From Rhodobacter sp. SY28-1 (GTDB lineage: Bacteria > Pseudomonadota > Alphaproteobacteria > Rhodobacterales > Rhodobacteraceae), in NCBI RefSeq assembly GCF_005222785.1, contig NZ_STGH01000003.1:868001-932000 (forward strand): a stretch of DNA of 64,000 nucleotides, given 5' to 3'. Each line of letters opens with the position of its first letter. Position 1 is the stretch's first letter. The position numbers and the translations under genes were made by a program. Below the pieces are notes generated by a model. The model was not told where the DNA came from. It did no database searches and saw only the letters and a program-made list of their open reading frames with translations. This document shows, in pieces, positions 1 to 8,030 of the stretch.

Positions 1-1400
1 ATCACCACGCCTATGGGAATGAGGGAGCCGGACAGCGCCTGGTCATCGGTCCCGTGCGAGGTCAGTGCGGCAATCAGCCGAAGGATTGCGCGGTGCAGAA
101 AGATCGCCAATCCGAGGAGGGCCAGCGTCATCAGCACCGGCACAAGGACCGCACGCGCCAGGTTCACAAAGCCCAGAACCGCCAGCCCCGCGGCCAGCAG
201 CGCCAGGACCTGCACCGCATAGGCGACGAAGCGCGTCAGGCCCGCATCGGTCGCATGGGCCTGGGTCGCCGCCTTCTCCTCCCGCAAGGCAAGCATGACC
301 TTCGCCATGTGCCACAAAAGCCAGGCGGACAGCCCCACGACCGGCAGGGAGAGGACGGCGGTCGTCGTCTCGCTCATCCAGGCTTGGCGCGACAGGCGTT
401 CTGCGATCAGCTCCAGCGCGATGGCAAGACCGAGAAGCCGGGTCAAGGTCGCCGCGCGGCGCGACATTCCGGGGCCAGAGACCGGGGTGGCGGCGAACAG
501 CGTGACGGACAGCCAGTTGGCAAGGATCAGGATGGCTGCGACCCAGATGAGGGTGGACAGAAGGCCCGTCGACTGCAGGGATGCCGGATAGAGCACAGGC
601 AGGATCAGGATCAGGGCAAAGACGCCCAGGGCGGGCAAGGCCAGAAGCACCAGATTCGCCCCGGCCAGAAGCAGCAAGCGCTGCCACGTCGACCGGGCCG
701 CGTTCGCCGCCGCAAGCATGCGCCGGGATAGCCAGGGCTGCGCGATGGCCAGAAGGAACAGGCCCACGACCAGCAGCACCGCCGCAATCGGCAGGGCAGA
801 GATCAGGTCAGCCCGCTCCTCCGGCTGGCCGAAGCTCCGGCGCAATCCGTCCTGCGCAGTGGCCGCCACACTCGAGATGTCGCCCGCTGCGATGGCAAGG
901 CTGGAGGGGGACAGCGGCATGGGATACTGCCGCAGCAACTCGCGCGTTCCCGTGGCGGTGATCCGGGCGTCGAGCTCCTGCAGAATGACCTCGGCCCGGG
1001 TCAGGGCTTCGCGGGCGGCAAGGGCCGGGGCATTGGTGATGGCGATGGCTTCCAGCAACTGGCGCCGCCGGTCCGCCGTGGCGGCAGCTTCGCTGACGCC
1101 CTCGGCCGGAGGGGGTCCGAGCGCGTCAAGCTGGGCCTGCAGCGCGCGCGCCTCCAGCGTGTCAGAGGCGTTGAAGTCACGCAGATCGTCGCGCAGGGCA
1201 GCCACGCTCGCCCGCTGCGCCTCCAGCGTGGTGGCGTCCGGGGAGGCATCGGCGTCAAGCAGGAACTCAGCCGCGCCCAGCACCGCATCAATCCGAGCAG
1301 AATCGAAACCCGGCGCAGTTTGCGCCCCTGCCACACCGGTAAACCAGACGACGACCAGGACCAGGGTCAGGCCACTGAAGAGCCGGAGAAGACGCGTCAT
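1..1400 (-). CDS. DUF3772-type mechanosensitive (MscS-like) channel, 3' end outside window
   Basis: The frame is open from an ATG at 1400 to the window edge (about 466 codons), so the C-terminal part is missing. The start gives a signal peptide ending in AGAQ, then a periplasmic alpha-helical region rich in Ala, Leu and Arg (to about residue 190). A series of hydrophobic segments follows, starting near ISALPIAAVLLVVGLFLLA. This layout is that of DUF3772-containing mechanosensitive channel proteins, in which an MscS pore domain comes last. That pore domain would lie beyond position 1, so the channel assignment is inferred from the visible half. Such proteins release solutes on hypo-osmotic shock in the inner membrane. 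The gene is divergent from the SH3 protein at 1607 and carries the shared GGATAG element upstream on its own strand. Confidence 0.72.
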   Translation of the reverse strand, partial: MTRLLRLFSGLTLVLVVVWFTGVAGAQTAPGFDSARIDAVLGAAEFLLDADASPDATTLEAQRASVAALRDDLRDFNASDTLEARALQAQLDALGPPPAEGVSEAAATADRRRQLLEAIAITNAPALAAREALTRAEVILQELDARITATGTRELLRQYPMPLSPSSLAIAAGDISSVAATAQDGLRRSFGQPEERADLISALPIAAVLLVVGLFLLAIAQPWLSRRMLAAANAARSTWQRLLLLAGANLVLLALPALGVFALILILPVLYPASLQSTGLLSTLIWVAAILILANWLSVTLFAATPVSGPGMSRRAATLTRLLGLAIALELIAERLSRQAWMSETTTAVLSLPVVGLSAWLLWHMAKVMLALREEKAATQAHATDAGLTRFVAYAVQVLALLAAGLAVLGFVNLARAVLVPVLMTLALLGLAIFLHRAILRLIAALTSHGTDDQALSGSLIPIGVV

Positions 1401-1461
1401 TCTGGTCCCGGAACCCCGTGCTTTCTGAACTGCGGCAAAGGTGCGGAAAGCTGGCCTTGCG

Positions 1462-1479
1462 CGCTATCCGAAAGGCGAA
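1462..1479 (-). promoter_or_regulatory. Shared upstream element TTCG-N6-GGATAGCG, copy A
   Basis: Read on the minus strand this is TTCGCCTTTCGGATAGCG, 61 nt before the ATG at 1400. It is the first of four copies in this window of TTCG-N6-GGATAG-Y-G, each in front of an envelope-protein gene. It is probably a promoter or activator site; the factor is unknown. Confidence 0.5.
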
Positions 1480-1512
1480 CTGGCAGCCATGCCCAGCCTG
1501 TTCAGAAGGCAT

Positions 1513-1530
1513 TTCGCAATGCGGATAGTG
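1513..1530 (+). promoter_or_regulatory. Shared upstream element TTCG-N6-GGATAGTG, copy B
   Basis: The sequence TTCGCAATGCGGATAGTG ends 76 nt before the ATG of the SH3-domain protein at 1607. It has the same TTCG-N6-GGATAG spacing as the other three copies. GATAGT could serve as a weak -10, with TTCAGA at 1501 as a poor -35 at 17 nt spacing, but that -35 is not conserved in the other copies. Confidence 0.5.
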
Positions 1531-1606
1531 CAGCGGGGAAAGTGGTGGACGATGCACCTGTGTCCAACGGCCCAAGGCCCCGGATCCTCTGAACGGAGAC
1601 TGCTCG

Positions 1607-2512
1607 ATGCCACCCTTCCGCTTTCCCCTCCTGACCGCAGCCTTCCTTGCCGCCGCCGTCTGCCTGACAGGGACCGGCCCCGCCGCAGCCCAGGACCGGA
1701 CCGAGCGGGTCAGTTTCGCGGCCGGAGCGACGGGCACGGTCCTGCGCGACCGGATCGTCGGCTCTCGGGGGGTGAACTACGTCCTCGGCGCCTCGGCCGG
1801 GCAGCGTATGACCGTGGCGATGACCACCGACAACGCCAGCGCCTATTTCAACATTCGCCGCAGCGGGTCGGACACGGCGATCTACAACGGGTCGATCAAC
1901 GGCAACATCACCACGGTTACCTTGCCCTCGGGCGGGGACTGGGTGGTGCAGGTCTACCTGATGCGCAATGCCGCGCGGCGGGGCGAGGCGGCAAACTACC
2001 GACTGTCGATCAGCATCGAGGGCCGGGGGGCAGCCACCCAGCCGCCCGCCGGAGGTGGGGACGCGGCGGCCAGCGGTCCCGACTGGTGGGCCGTGACCGG
2101 CGTCGGGGCGAATGATGCGCTGAATGTGCGGCAAGGTCCTTCCGTGAATGACCGGGTGATAGCGCGCGTCGCCAACGGAACTGTCCTGCGCAACGGCGGT
2201 TGCGTGGGCGAGGGACGGACGCGCTGGTGCAAAGTCTCGGCCGCGGATGGCAGCTTCACCGGCTGGGCCTCAGGTCGTTTTCTGCGCGAATCCGGCGCCC
2301 CCGCCGCTGGGGGCGGCGTCGTCCAGGCGCTTTTGTCCGAAACCTGCCGCGCCGCGGTGGCCGAGGACTTCGATCTGCCGATCCGGTCGCTGACCGCCTA
2401 TCCCGCCCAGCCCGCCGGACGCGGGTTCGAGGTCTTCGTGCAAAGCAACGTGACAACGCAGGAGTTCAATTGCCGGTTCAATGCGCGGGGGCGTCTTCTC
2501 GGCATCGATTGA
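1607..2512 (+). CDS. Exported SH3-domain protein with N-terminal beta-sandwich-like domain
   Basis: This is a 301-aa protein of unknown function. Residues 1-29 are a signal peptide (cleavage after PAAAQ). Residues 30-137 form a beta-rich domain resembling pre-peptidase C-terminal sandwiches and end in the strand VYLMRNAARR (116-125). A Gly/Ala/Pro linker follows, then a bacterial SH3 domain (about 158-227) with the typical ALNVRQGPS start, a Cys pair (199, 208) and GWASGRFL end. Residues 238-301 are a short Cys-containing tail domain. Bacterial SH3 domains often bind peptidoglycan, so a periplasmic or cell-wall role is likely. An ACGGAGAC Shine-Dalgarno supports the ATG at 1607. A paralogue at 8031 shares the first two domains but not the tail. 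Confidence 0.8.
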   Translation: MPPFRFPLLTAAFLAAAVCLTGTGPAAAQDRTERVSFAAGATGTVLRDRIVGSRGVNYVLGASAGQRMTVAMTTDNASAYFNIRRSGSDTAIYNGSINGNITTVTLPSGGDWVVQVYLMRNAARRGEAANYRLSISIEGRGAATQPPAGGGDAAASGPDWWAVTGVGANDALNVRQGPSVNDRVIARVANGTVLRNGGCVGEGRTRWCKVSAADGSFTGWASGRFLRESGAPAAGGGVVQALLSETCRAAVAEDFDLPIRSLTAYPAQPAGRGFEVFVQSNVTTQEFNCRFNARGRLLGID

Positions 2513-2517
2513 AGGCT

Positions 2518-2535
2518 TTCGTGTTGCGGATAGTG
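2518..2535 (+). promoter_or_regulatory. Shared upstream element TTCG-N6-GGATAGTG, copy C
   Basis: The sequence TTCGTGTTGCGGATAGTG starts 5 nt after the stop of the SH3 gene and ends 87 nt before the ATG at 2623. Together with copy B it also shares GAAGGC just upstream. This implies the 2623 gene has its own promoter and is not simply cotranscribed with 1607. Confidence 0.5.
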
Positions 2536-2570
2536 GGCACGCGCGGGCGCCAATACGGTTTCCGCAGTTT

Positions 2571-2592
2571 CCCGGGCGCGTCGGCGCCCGGG
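2571..2592 (+). terminator. GC-rich hairpin in leader of 2623 gene
   Basis: This is a perfect 9-bp stem (CCCGGGCGC with GCGCCCGGG) and a GTCG loop, between element C and the Shine-Dalgarno of the 2623 gene. There is no T-run after it. It may end transcripts from 1607 or form a stable 5' leader structure on the 2623 message. Confidence 0.4.
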
Positions 2593-2622
2593 ACCCGAAA
2601 CCCCAAACAGGAGGATTGTCCG

Positions 2623-3162
2623 ATGATCAGACTGTCGCTCACCATGCTCGGAACCGCGGCCCTGTGCCTCCAGCTTGGCATGGCTCCGGCCAAGGCCGAG
2701 ATGAGCCATGACGAGAAGGTAGCAGCGGCGGCGGCACTTCTGGGCATCGCGACCTTGCTGCACAACAAGCACCACTACAAAGACGGGTATTCCCCGGCGG
2801 CAGCTGAACACGCAGGCGATTTCGAGACCTGCTATCGCGACGGTTTGCATGGCTATGCCTACACCGAAAGCACCCGCGACTGTGCAGAAGGCTGGCAGGC
2901 CGGCAATGCGGAACGTGAAAAGGCCCGGGCGCACCGTCAGAACACCTCGGCCGAACAGAAGGCCCCGCCGATGGCGGTAAAGGGTTGCGCCAACCTGATG
3001 GCCACGAACTTCGCGGTCGGGACCCATGCGGTGCATATCATCAAGGCCCGCTCACCCCGCAAACATGAATGGGAGATCGAAGCCAGCGTCGGTCACGAGC
3101 ACCTGGTCTGTGTGATGCGCGATACCGGCGAAGTCATCTCGGCGCGCGGCGGCAGGCTGTAG
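2623..3162 (+). CDS. Small exported protein, function unknown
   Basis: The product has 179 aa. The ATG at 2623 follows a good CAGGAGGA Shine-Dalgarno and gives a signal peptide ending in PAKAE (residues 1-25). A hydrophobic Ala-rich helix and a His-rich stretch ([12 protein letters not shown], about 46-57) follow. Next comes a segment with two similar blocks, [14 protein letters not shown] and [10 protein letters not shown], that looks like the GYxDG repeats of some lysozyme-inhibitor-like envelope proteins. The C-terminal part (about 110-179) carries Cys126 and Cys167. I do not recognise a family with certainty. Membership in the GGATAG-element group suggests an envelope role. Confidence 0.7.
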   Translation: MIRLSLTMLGTAALCLQLGMAPAKAEMSHDEKVAAAAALLGIATLLHNKHHYKDGYSPAAAEHAGDFETCYRDGLHGYAYTESTRDCAEGWQAGNAEREKARAHRQNTSAEQKAPPMAVKGCANLMATNFAVGTHAVHIIKARSPRKHEWEIEASVGHEHLVCVMRDTGEVISARGGRL

Positions 3163-3241
3163 GGCCTCACAGTCATCTTCACGAGCGGGGCCTGCGCTGC
3201 CTGCGGGACCACTGGGAGAATTTGGATCACAGGGAGTCATC

Positions 3242-3931
3242 ATGATCCGGCAACTTTCGGCTGAAGCCTTCGGCACTTTCTGGCTGGTCCTTGGGGGCTG
3301 CGGCAGCGCCGTCCTGGCTGCGGCCTTCCCCGAAGTCGGCATCGGCCTCATGGGCGTGTCGTTGGCTTTCGGCCTGACCGTCCTGACCATGGCCTATGCC
3401 GTGGGCGGCATCTCAGGCGGGCATTTCAACCCGGCGGTCAGCCTTGGCCTGGCGCTGGCCGGGCGGTTCGAGATGCGCAACCTCGTTCCATACTGGGTCG
3501 CGCAATTGGCAGGCGCCATTGCGGCGGCGGCCGTGCTTTATGTCATCGTCGCAGGCAAGGCGGACTTTGCAGGCGTGGGTGGCTTTGCCTCGAACGGCTA
3601 CGGAGCAGCCTCGCCGGGCGGGTTCGGGATTACCTCGGCCTTGGTGACCGAAGTGGTGATGACGGCCTTCTTCCTGATCGTGATCCTTGGCGCCACGTCC
3701 AAAGCGGCCCCAGCGGGGTTCGCCCCCATCGCCATCGGGCTTTGCCTGACGCTGATCCACCTCGTCTCGATCCCGGTCACCAACACCTCGGTCAATCCGG
3801 CACGGTCGACCGGAGTGGCGCTGTTCGCCGACGGCGCGGCCCTAGCGCAGCTCTGGCTGTTCTGGGTCGCCCCGCTGGCTGGTGCCGCGATCGGCGCGGT
3901 GATCTGGCGGGCGCTGCTGGCCGACGATTGA
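3242..3931 (+). CDS. aqpZ: Aquaporin Z
   Basis: This 229-aa inner-membrane water channel of the MIP family has six membrane segments and two NPA half-helices: HFNPAV (NPA 63-65) and SVNPARS (NPA 185-187). The selectivity-filter residues match those of water-selective AqpZ: Phe43, His173, Thr182 and Arg188. Length is normal for the family. ATG at 3242 follows ACAGGGAGTC. It lies only 23 nt before the phosphatase-like gene, so it may head the operon that continues to 7012. A functional link between water flux and the phospho-enzymes downstream is not evident from sequence. Confidence 0.94.
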   Translation: MIRQLSAEAFGTFWLVLGGCGSAVLAAAFPEVGIGLMGVSLAFGLTVLTMAYAVGGISGGHFNPAVSLGLALAGRFEMRNLVPYWVAQLAGAIAAAAVLYVIVAGKADFAGVGGFASNGYGAASPGGFGITSALVTEVVMTAFFLIVILGATSKAAPAGFAPIAIGLCLTLIHLVSIPVTNTSVNPARSTGVALFADGAALAQLWLFWVAPLAGAAIGAVIWRALLADD

Positions 3932-3954
3932 ACTGCAAAGAAGGGAGAGACCCC

Positions 3955-4572
3955 ATGCGAACACCCCGATTTCGCGCTATTGCCGTGGCGCTGCTGCTGG
4001 TCGGCGCTTTCAGCCAGGCAGGGGCCGACACCTACACCGGGCGCAAGGGCGGCCCGGCGATGTCCGAGATGGTCGGGCGCGGGCACTCTCCGGCCGAGGG
4101 CATGGCCTTCTTCCGCCCGGTCCTGTCAGGGGTGCTTTATCGTGCCGGGTTCAAAGGCGGCGACAAGGCTCGCACGGGTCTGTCCTCAACGCAGCGGACA
4201 GAGCTGTGTGAAGCCGGGTTCTCCAGCGCCCGCTACATCGATTTCGGCAAGAATACCGATTACGGCACTACCTCCTGTGGCAAGGGCAAGCTGACCTATT
4301 CGCCGGGCAAGTCCACCCGCCCGGCCGACGTGATGCGCGAGATCCAAGACATCATCAAGAACCCGGGCCGTGGGCCGATGGTCGTGCATTGCATGTGGGG
4401 CGTGCATTCCTCGGGCGCGATTTCGGCCATGGCGCTGGTGCAGTTCTGCGGCTGGAGCGAAGAGCGCGCCAAGGCCTATTGGGACGAAGCCCGCAACGGC
4501 GCCGACTGCGCCGATGGCTGCGAGGCCTGGATCGACCACCACTTCGATACCTTCGACACGACCCCTCTCTAA
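3955..4572 (+). CDS. Exported dual-specificity/tyrosine-phosphatase-like protein with altered P-loop
   Basis: The protein has 205 aa with a signal peptide (residues 1-24, ending QAGAD). The body looks like a compact DSP/PTP fold: a beta strand VVHC leads into the P-loop HCMWGVHSSG (145-154), followed by a helix AISAMALVQFCGW. The PTP signature is HCX5R; here Cys146 and Gly149 are present, but the position of the invariant phosphate-binding Arg is Ser152, with His151 just before it. Six further Cys residues (85, 108, 165, 184, 188 and 146 itself) fit an oxidising, exported location. It could be a pseudophosphatase that only binds phospho-groups, or use His151 instead. Good Shine-Dalgarno (AAGGGAGAG). 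It lies directly before the FAM20-like kinase gene, suggesting a shared pathway. Confidence 0.62.
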   Translation: MRTPRFRAIAVALLLVGAFSQAGADTYTGRKGGPAMSEMVGRGHSPAEGMAFFRPVLSGVLYRAGFKGGDKARTGLSSTQRTELCEAGFSSARYIDFGKNTDYGTTSCGKGKLTYSPGKSTRPADVMREIQDIIKNPGRGPMVVHCMWGVHSSGAISAMALVQFCGWSEERAKAYWDEARNGADCADGCEAWIDHHFDTFDTTPL

Positions 4573-4623
4573 CGCTGACAGCCGCTCAACAGGCCGCGAT
4601 CTGCCCGAAATGAACGAGGTCCC

Positions 4624-6060
4624 ATGCATCGCCCCCTTCTTGCCGTTGCGATCGCGGCTTCTCTGATCGCCCCCGCTCAGGCCAATGACAGCGTGCAGGG
4701 ACAGGAGACCCTCTACACCAGCCCGAACGGCGTGACCGAGCGCTGCGTGCGCATCACGCCGATGCCGGGGGCCGTTTATTCGGACGAGGATCTTGCGGCC
4801 GAGGCCGAGTTCTGCGCCATCGACCTTTACGCCCCGACCGTCGCGCTTTGCCCCAAGACCTGGAGCACAAGCCCCGGCATGATCGTGCATGACATCTCCA
4901 CAGGCCCCTATGCGGGCGACCGCAAGGCGTTCGAGACGCGGGCCTGCCCCGAGGGCAAGGAAGCAAAGGGGCTGGGCGGTGGTGAAATGGCGAAGTTCAA
5001 GCCCACGATGAACGCGCGCGGCACCTCGGGCACCTTCTCGGCCTCGCCGCTGCTTTACTATCACCTCTCGCGCTTCTTCGGCGCTGATATCGGCGTGCCC
5101 CCCGCCGTCTGGCGCAGCATGGACCGCGAAATGCACTTGACCGAAGTGGCCCGCCCCGGCGTGGCGATCTCGGGCCATAGCCATTCCTCGGACATGAACC
5201 GGACCGGCTGGCAGGTGCTGGTCGAGGCGGACCAGAAGCCAGACAGCTACAGCCCCACGGACGACCTGTTCACCGCCGACCGCACGGCGCTTTACGGCGT
5301 GATGCTGCGCGCGAAGGGCAGCCGCTACAATTCCGAACTGAACGGCACGCGTGCCTCGGGCTGGGGCGAGGGGCAGAACTACGATTTCCAGGGCACCGCC
5401 CCCTTTCTGGCTCTGCGCTCGCAGAAGCCCCTGGCCGAAGCAGTCGCCGAGGGTGTGGCCGAGGCGTTGAAGGACCCGCAGATCCGGCGTGACATGGCTG
5501 AAAGCGTCGATCCGCGCCAGATCGTGTCGTGGATGACCGACCTGACCAACATCGCGCTTTTGGACTTCATCCTTTCGCAGCAGGACCGCGTCGGAAACAT
5601 CGACTACGTCGAGCATTGGTATTGGATCGAGAATGGCGCGCTGAAGTCGCGCAAGGCAGTGGCTCATGGGGACGAGACCGAGCCGCTTCCCGAAGGAGCG
5701 GTGAAGCTTAAGCGGACCCATCTGAACGACAACGACGCCGGTGCGCGGTTGGAGTATGCCAACTTCGCCAAGTCCACCGGCATGCTGGACGACCTGCACC
5801 ACTTCCCCGCTGCCACCTGGCGGCAACTGATGGCGCTTGAGGCCGACCTGAAGGCCGAGGGTCCTCTGCACGCTTATCTGAAATCCTCCTTCGGCCTGTC
5901 CGAGCGCCAGTTCGCGCAGCTGGTGAAGAACACGCTCCTTGCCGCCGCAACCCTGCGGATGCAATGTCAGGCCGGCGCGATCCAGTTCGACCTTGACCCG
6001 GAGACCTTCATCCTGACCGGCACCGCCACCCCCGAGACGGTCGATTGCGGGGCACCGTAA
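4624..6060 (+). CDS. Exported FAM20/HipA-like protein kinase
   Basis: The product has 478 aa with a signal peptide (residues 1-20, APAQA|N). Several blocks match the FAM20 secreted-kinase fold. EMAKFKP (121-127) resembles the FKP motif whose Lys (here Lys126) contacts ATP. YYHLSRFFGADIGVPPAVWR resembles the FAM20 AFHLDRILGFRRVPPVAGR block. LLDFILSQQDRVGN (312-325) resembles the catalytic loop DFLTGNMDRH, with Asp321 as catalytic base. HLNDNDAGAR (366-375) resembles the metal-binding LDNGRGFG loop (Asp369/Asp371). The Glu that pairs with the ATP Lys in FAM20C aligns with Pro here, as far as alignment by eye can tell. It would phosphorylate proteins or glycans outside the cytoplasm. It is 51 nt after the phosphatase-like gene and 1 nt before the phosphoesterase gene. 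It might instead be a lipid or sugar kinase of the same superfamily. Confidence 0.6.
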   Translation: MHRPLLAVAIAASLIAPAQANDSVQGQETLYTSPNGVTERCVRITPMPGAVYSDEDLAAEAEFCAIDLYAPTVALCPKTWSTSPGMIVHDISTGPYAGDRKAFETRACPEGKEAKGLGGGEMAKFKPTMNARGTSGTFSASPLLYYHLSRFFGADIGVPPAVWRSMDREMHLTEVARPGVAISGHSHSSDMNRTGWQVLVEADQKPDSYSPTDDLFTADRTALYGVMLRAKGSRYNSELNGTRASGWGEGQNYDFQGTAPFLALRSQKPLAEAVAEGVAEALKDPQIRRDMAESVDPRQIVSWMTDLTNIALLDFILSQQDRVGNIDYVEHWYWIENGALKSRKAVAHGDETEPLPEGAVKLKRTHLNDNDAGARLEYANFAKSTGMLDDLHHFPAATWRQLMALEADLKAEGPLHAYLKSSFGLSERQFAQLVKNTLLAAATLRMQCQAGAIQFDLDPETFILTGTATPETVDCGAP

Positions 6061-6061
6061 G

Positions 6062-7012
6062 GTGCGCCGCCTCACCGTTGCCCTGCTGGTTCTGGTTCTT
6101 GCGAAGCCCGTAACAGCGGAATCCCTGCGGATCGCCGTGATCTCGGACCTGAACGGCAGCTATGGCTCGACCGATTACGGGCCGGAGGTTTCCGCTGCCA
6201 TCGACCGCATCATCACGCTGCGGCCCGATCTCGTCATCAGCACCGGCGACATGGTGGCAGGCCAACGCCTGGAGCCGACGCTCACGCCGGCCGAGCTTGC
6301 AGGGATGTGGGCGTCCTTCCATGCCACGGTCAGCGACCCGCTGGCGCGGGCTGGCCTGCCGCTGCTGGCGACGCCCGGCAACCACGATGCCTCGGCCTAT
6401 CCCGGGTTCGAGGCCGAGCGGACAGCCTTTGCCGAAGCCTGGGTCGACCGGGTGCCCGACCTGTCGGCACTCGACAGCGACAATTGGCCTTTCCGCGGGG
6501 CCTGGTCGGTGAACGGCGTCCTTCTGGTCGGGATCGATGCAACCCGGTCCGGCCCTCTGCCTGACGAAGACATGGTCTGGCTGCGCAACCTCCTTGCGTT
6601 GCAGGCAGCGCAGCACCGGGCCGTGATCCTTTTCGGTCATCTGCCGCTGATGCCGATCTCGCAAGGGCGCGAGGGCGACGTGCTCGCTGATCCCGCCCTG
6701 TTCGATCTGGCGCAGGGCGCAGACGTGGACCTCTGGTTGTCCGGGCACCACCACGCTTTCTACAGCGGGCAGGCGGGCGGAATACTGTTCGTGGCGCAAG
6801 CCGCCCTTGGCAGCGGACCGCGCAAGCTGATTGGGGAGACTGCGGTCAGTGCCCAGAGCTTCACCTGGATCGAGGTCAGCGATGACGGCGCAATCGCCGT
6901 CGCAGCCTATCCATCCCCCGGTTTTGAAACGGCACTGGATGCCGACACCATGCCACCGACGCTCGGGTCCGGCAACTTCCGCCTGACCCGGGCGTTTGAT
7001 TTGCCGGACTGA
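6062..7012 (+). CDS. Exported calcineurin-like metallophosphoesterase
   Basis: The product has 316 aa. It starts with GTG at 6062, one base after the kinase stop, so translation is probably coupled. Signal peptide residues 1-19 (KPVTAE). All five metallophosphoesterase blocks are seen: SDLNG (Asp29), TGDM (Asp63), GNHD (Asn107, His108), FGHLP (His193) and SGHHHAF (His229-231). The first block is DxN rather than the usual DxH, so one metal ligand differs (Asn31). The family hydrolyses phosphomonoesters or diesters with two metal ions. Its export and its position after the kinase suggest it removes phosphate from periplasmic or surface substrates. It converges with the CPBP protease gene, with 3 nt between the two stop codons. 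Confidence 0.85.
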   Translation: MRRLTVALLVLVLAKPVTAESLRIAVISDLNGSYGSTDYGPEVSAAIDRIITLRPDLVISTGDMVAGQRLEPTLTPAELAGMWASFHATVSDPLARAGLPLLATPGNHDASAYPGFEAERTAFAEAWVDRVPDLSALDSDNWPFRGAWSVNGVLLVGIDATRSGPLPDEDMVWLRNLLALQAAQHRAVILFGHLPLMPISQGREGDVLADPALFDLAQGADVDLWLSGHHHAFYSGQAGGILFVAQAALGSGPRKLIGETAVSAQSFTWIEVSDDGAIAVAAYPSPGFETALDADTMPPTLGSGNFRLTRAFDLPD

Positions 7013-7015
7013 CGG

Positions 7016-7804
7016 TCAGGTCTCGGGGTTCGCATGTGTCCGGCTGATGTTCCGCATCAGCCAGAGCCCGTAGATCGCATTGGGCAGCACCAGAAGGATC
7101 GGCAGGAACTGCGTCAGGCCCGACCCCGGGGCGGGCGTCACCGCCTCGGCCGGCATGGTCCCGTGCGATGAGGCATGGCCGACCGCCGCGCCAAGGGTAA
7201 AGGTCGCGAAATCCCACAGGGCATGGACGATGACTGACGGCCAGAGCGAGCCTGTCCGCAGGCGCAGGGCGATGAAGACGATGCCGCTCAGGAAAGCCGC
7301 GCAGGATTGCAGCAGCGCCGCCCACAGGTTGCCCGTCACAAAGACGTTCAGGCTATGCATCGCACCGAAGGCGACCGAGGTCAGCAGGACCGCGGGCAAG
7401 ATCGACACAGTGTGACGGAACCCTTGTAGCAGCGCGCCGCGCAGCATCAGTTCCTCTGAAAACCCGACCAGCAGCGTGTTGAATAGGATGATCAGCAAGG
7501 TCATTGCCGGTGGCAGACTAAAGAAGATCGAGACACCCAAGGCGATGACGATATAGATCATCGGCAACCAGGTCAGTCGCCACGCCCTTGCTTCCGGCCA
7601 GCAATTCAGCGCGACGTCGTGCCAGCCCTGCCACAAGACCACGGCCAGGATGAACCCGCCGGCAGCGAGCCACGCCCAGCCGATGCCTCTCTGCACCCCT
7701 TCCCCAAGATCGGTTTCACCCCCGTTGGCGATGTTCCCGACGACGATCGTGATCGCCAGCCAGCAGACGAAGGCCAGCAAGGCGAGCGCGAGGCGTTTGT
7801 TCAT
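7016..7804 (-). CDS. CPBP family intramembrane glutamic endopeptidase
   Basis: This 262-aa multi-pass membrane protein carries the CPBP/Abi (Rce1-like) motifs: EELMLRG (Glu117-Glu118, Arg122), FGAMH (His150) and VHALWDF (His194, with Asp198 in place of the usual Asn). These residues form the active site of Rce1-type intramembrane proteases. About seven to eight hydrophobic segments are visible. I chose the ATG at 7804, which follows AGGGAAGA; a longer reading from 7897 lacks a ribosome site. Substrate unknown; family members act in prenylated-protein processing, bacteriocin immunity or stress. Confidence 0.85.
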   Translation of the reverse strand: MNKRLALALLAFVCWLAITIVVGNIANGGETDLGEGVQRGIGWAWLAAGGFILAVVLWQGWHDVALNCWPEARAWRLTWLPMIYIVIALGVSIFFSLPPAMTLLIILFNTLLVGFSEELMLRGALLQGFRHTVSILPAVLLTSVAFGAMHSLNVFVTGNLWAALLQSCAAFLSGIVFIALRLRTGSLWPSVIVHALWDFATFTLGAAVGHASSHGTMPAEAVTPAPGSGLTQFLPILLVLPNAIYGLWLMRNISRTHANPET

Positions 7805-7944
7805 GGCTGTCTTCCCTAGATCCCGAGTGCACACGCGGCGCATTCGTCCGCCACACGGTCCTAGCCTAGCGGCACTGGCGCGGTCCAATATCCGCAACGC
7901 GAAACCCGGCCGCTACTGACCAGCGCCTCGCCCCCTGCGTCCCC

Positions 7945-7962
7945 TTCGCCTTTCGGATAGTG
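7945..7962 (+). promoter_or_regulatory. Shared upstream element TTCG-N6-GGATAGTG, copy D
   Basis: The sequence TTCGCCTTTCGGATAGTG ends 68 nt before the ATG of the second SH3 protein at 8031. Its first 16 bases are identical to copy A on the opposite strand at 1462-1479. Confidence 0.5.
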
Positions 7963-8030
7963 CTACGGACCCTTCGGCGGAATACTCGCGGTCCACATCT
8001 GCCGGTTATCCCGGAAGGAGAGAGCTCGAA

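Noticed and set aside
4186-6075. Long minus-strand open frame (about 629 codons) opposite the kinase gene
   Set aside because: It has no domain, no ribosome site and no sensible N-terminus; it is an effect of GC-rich third positions on the opposite strand of real genes.
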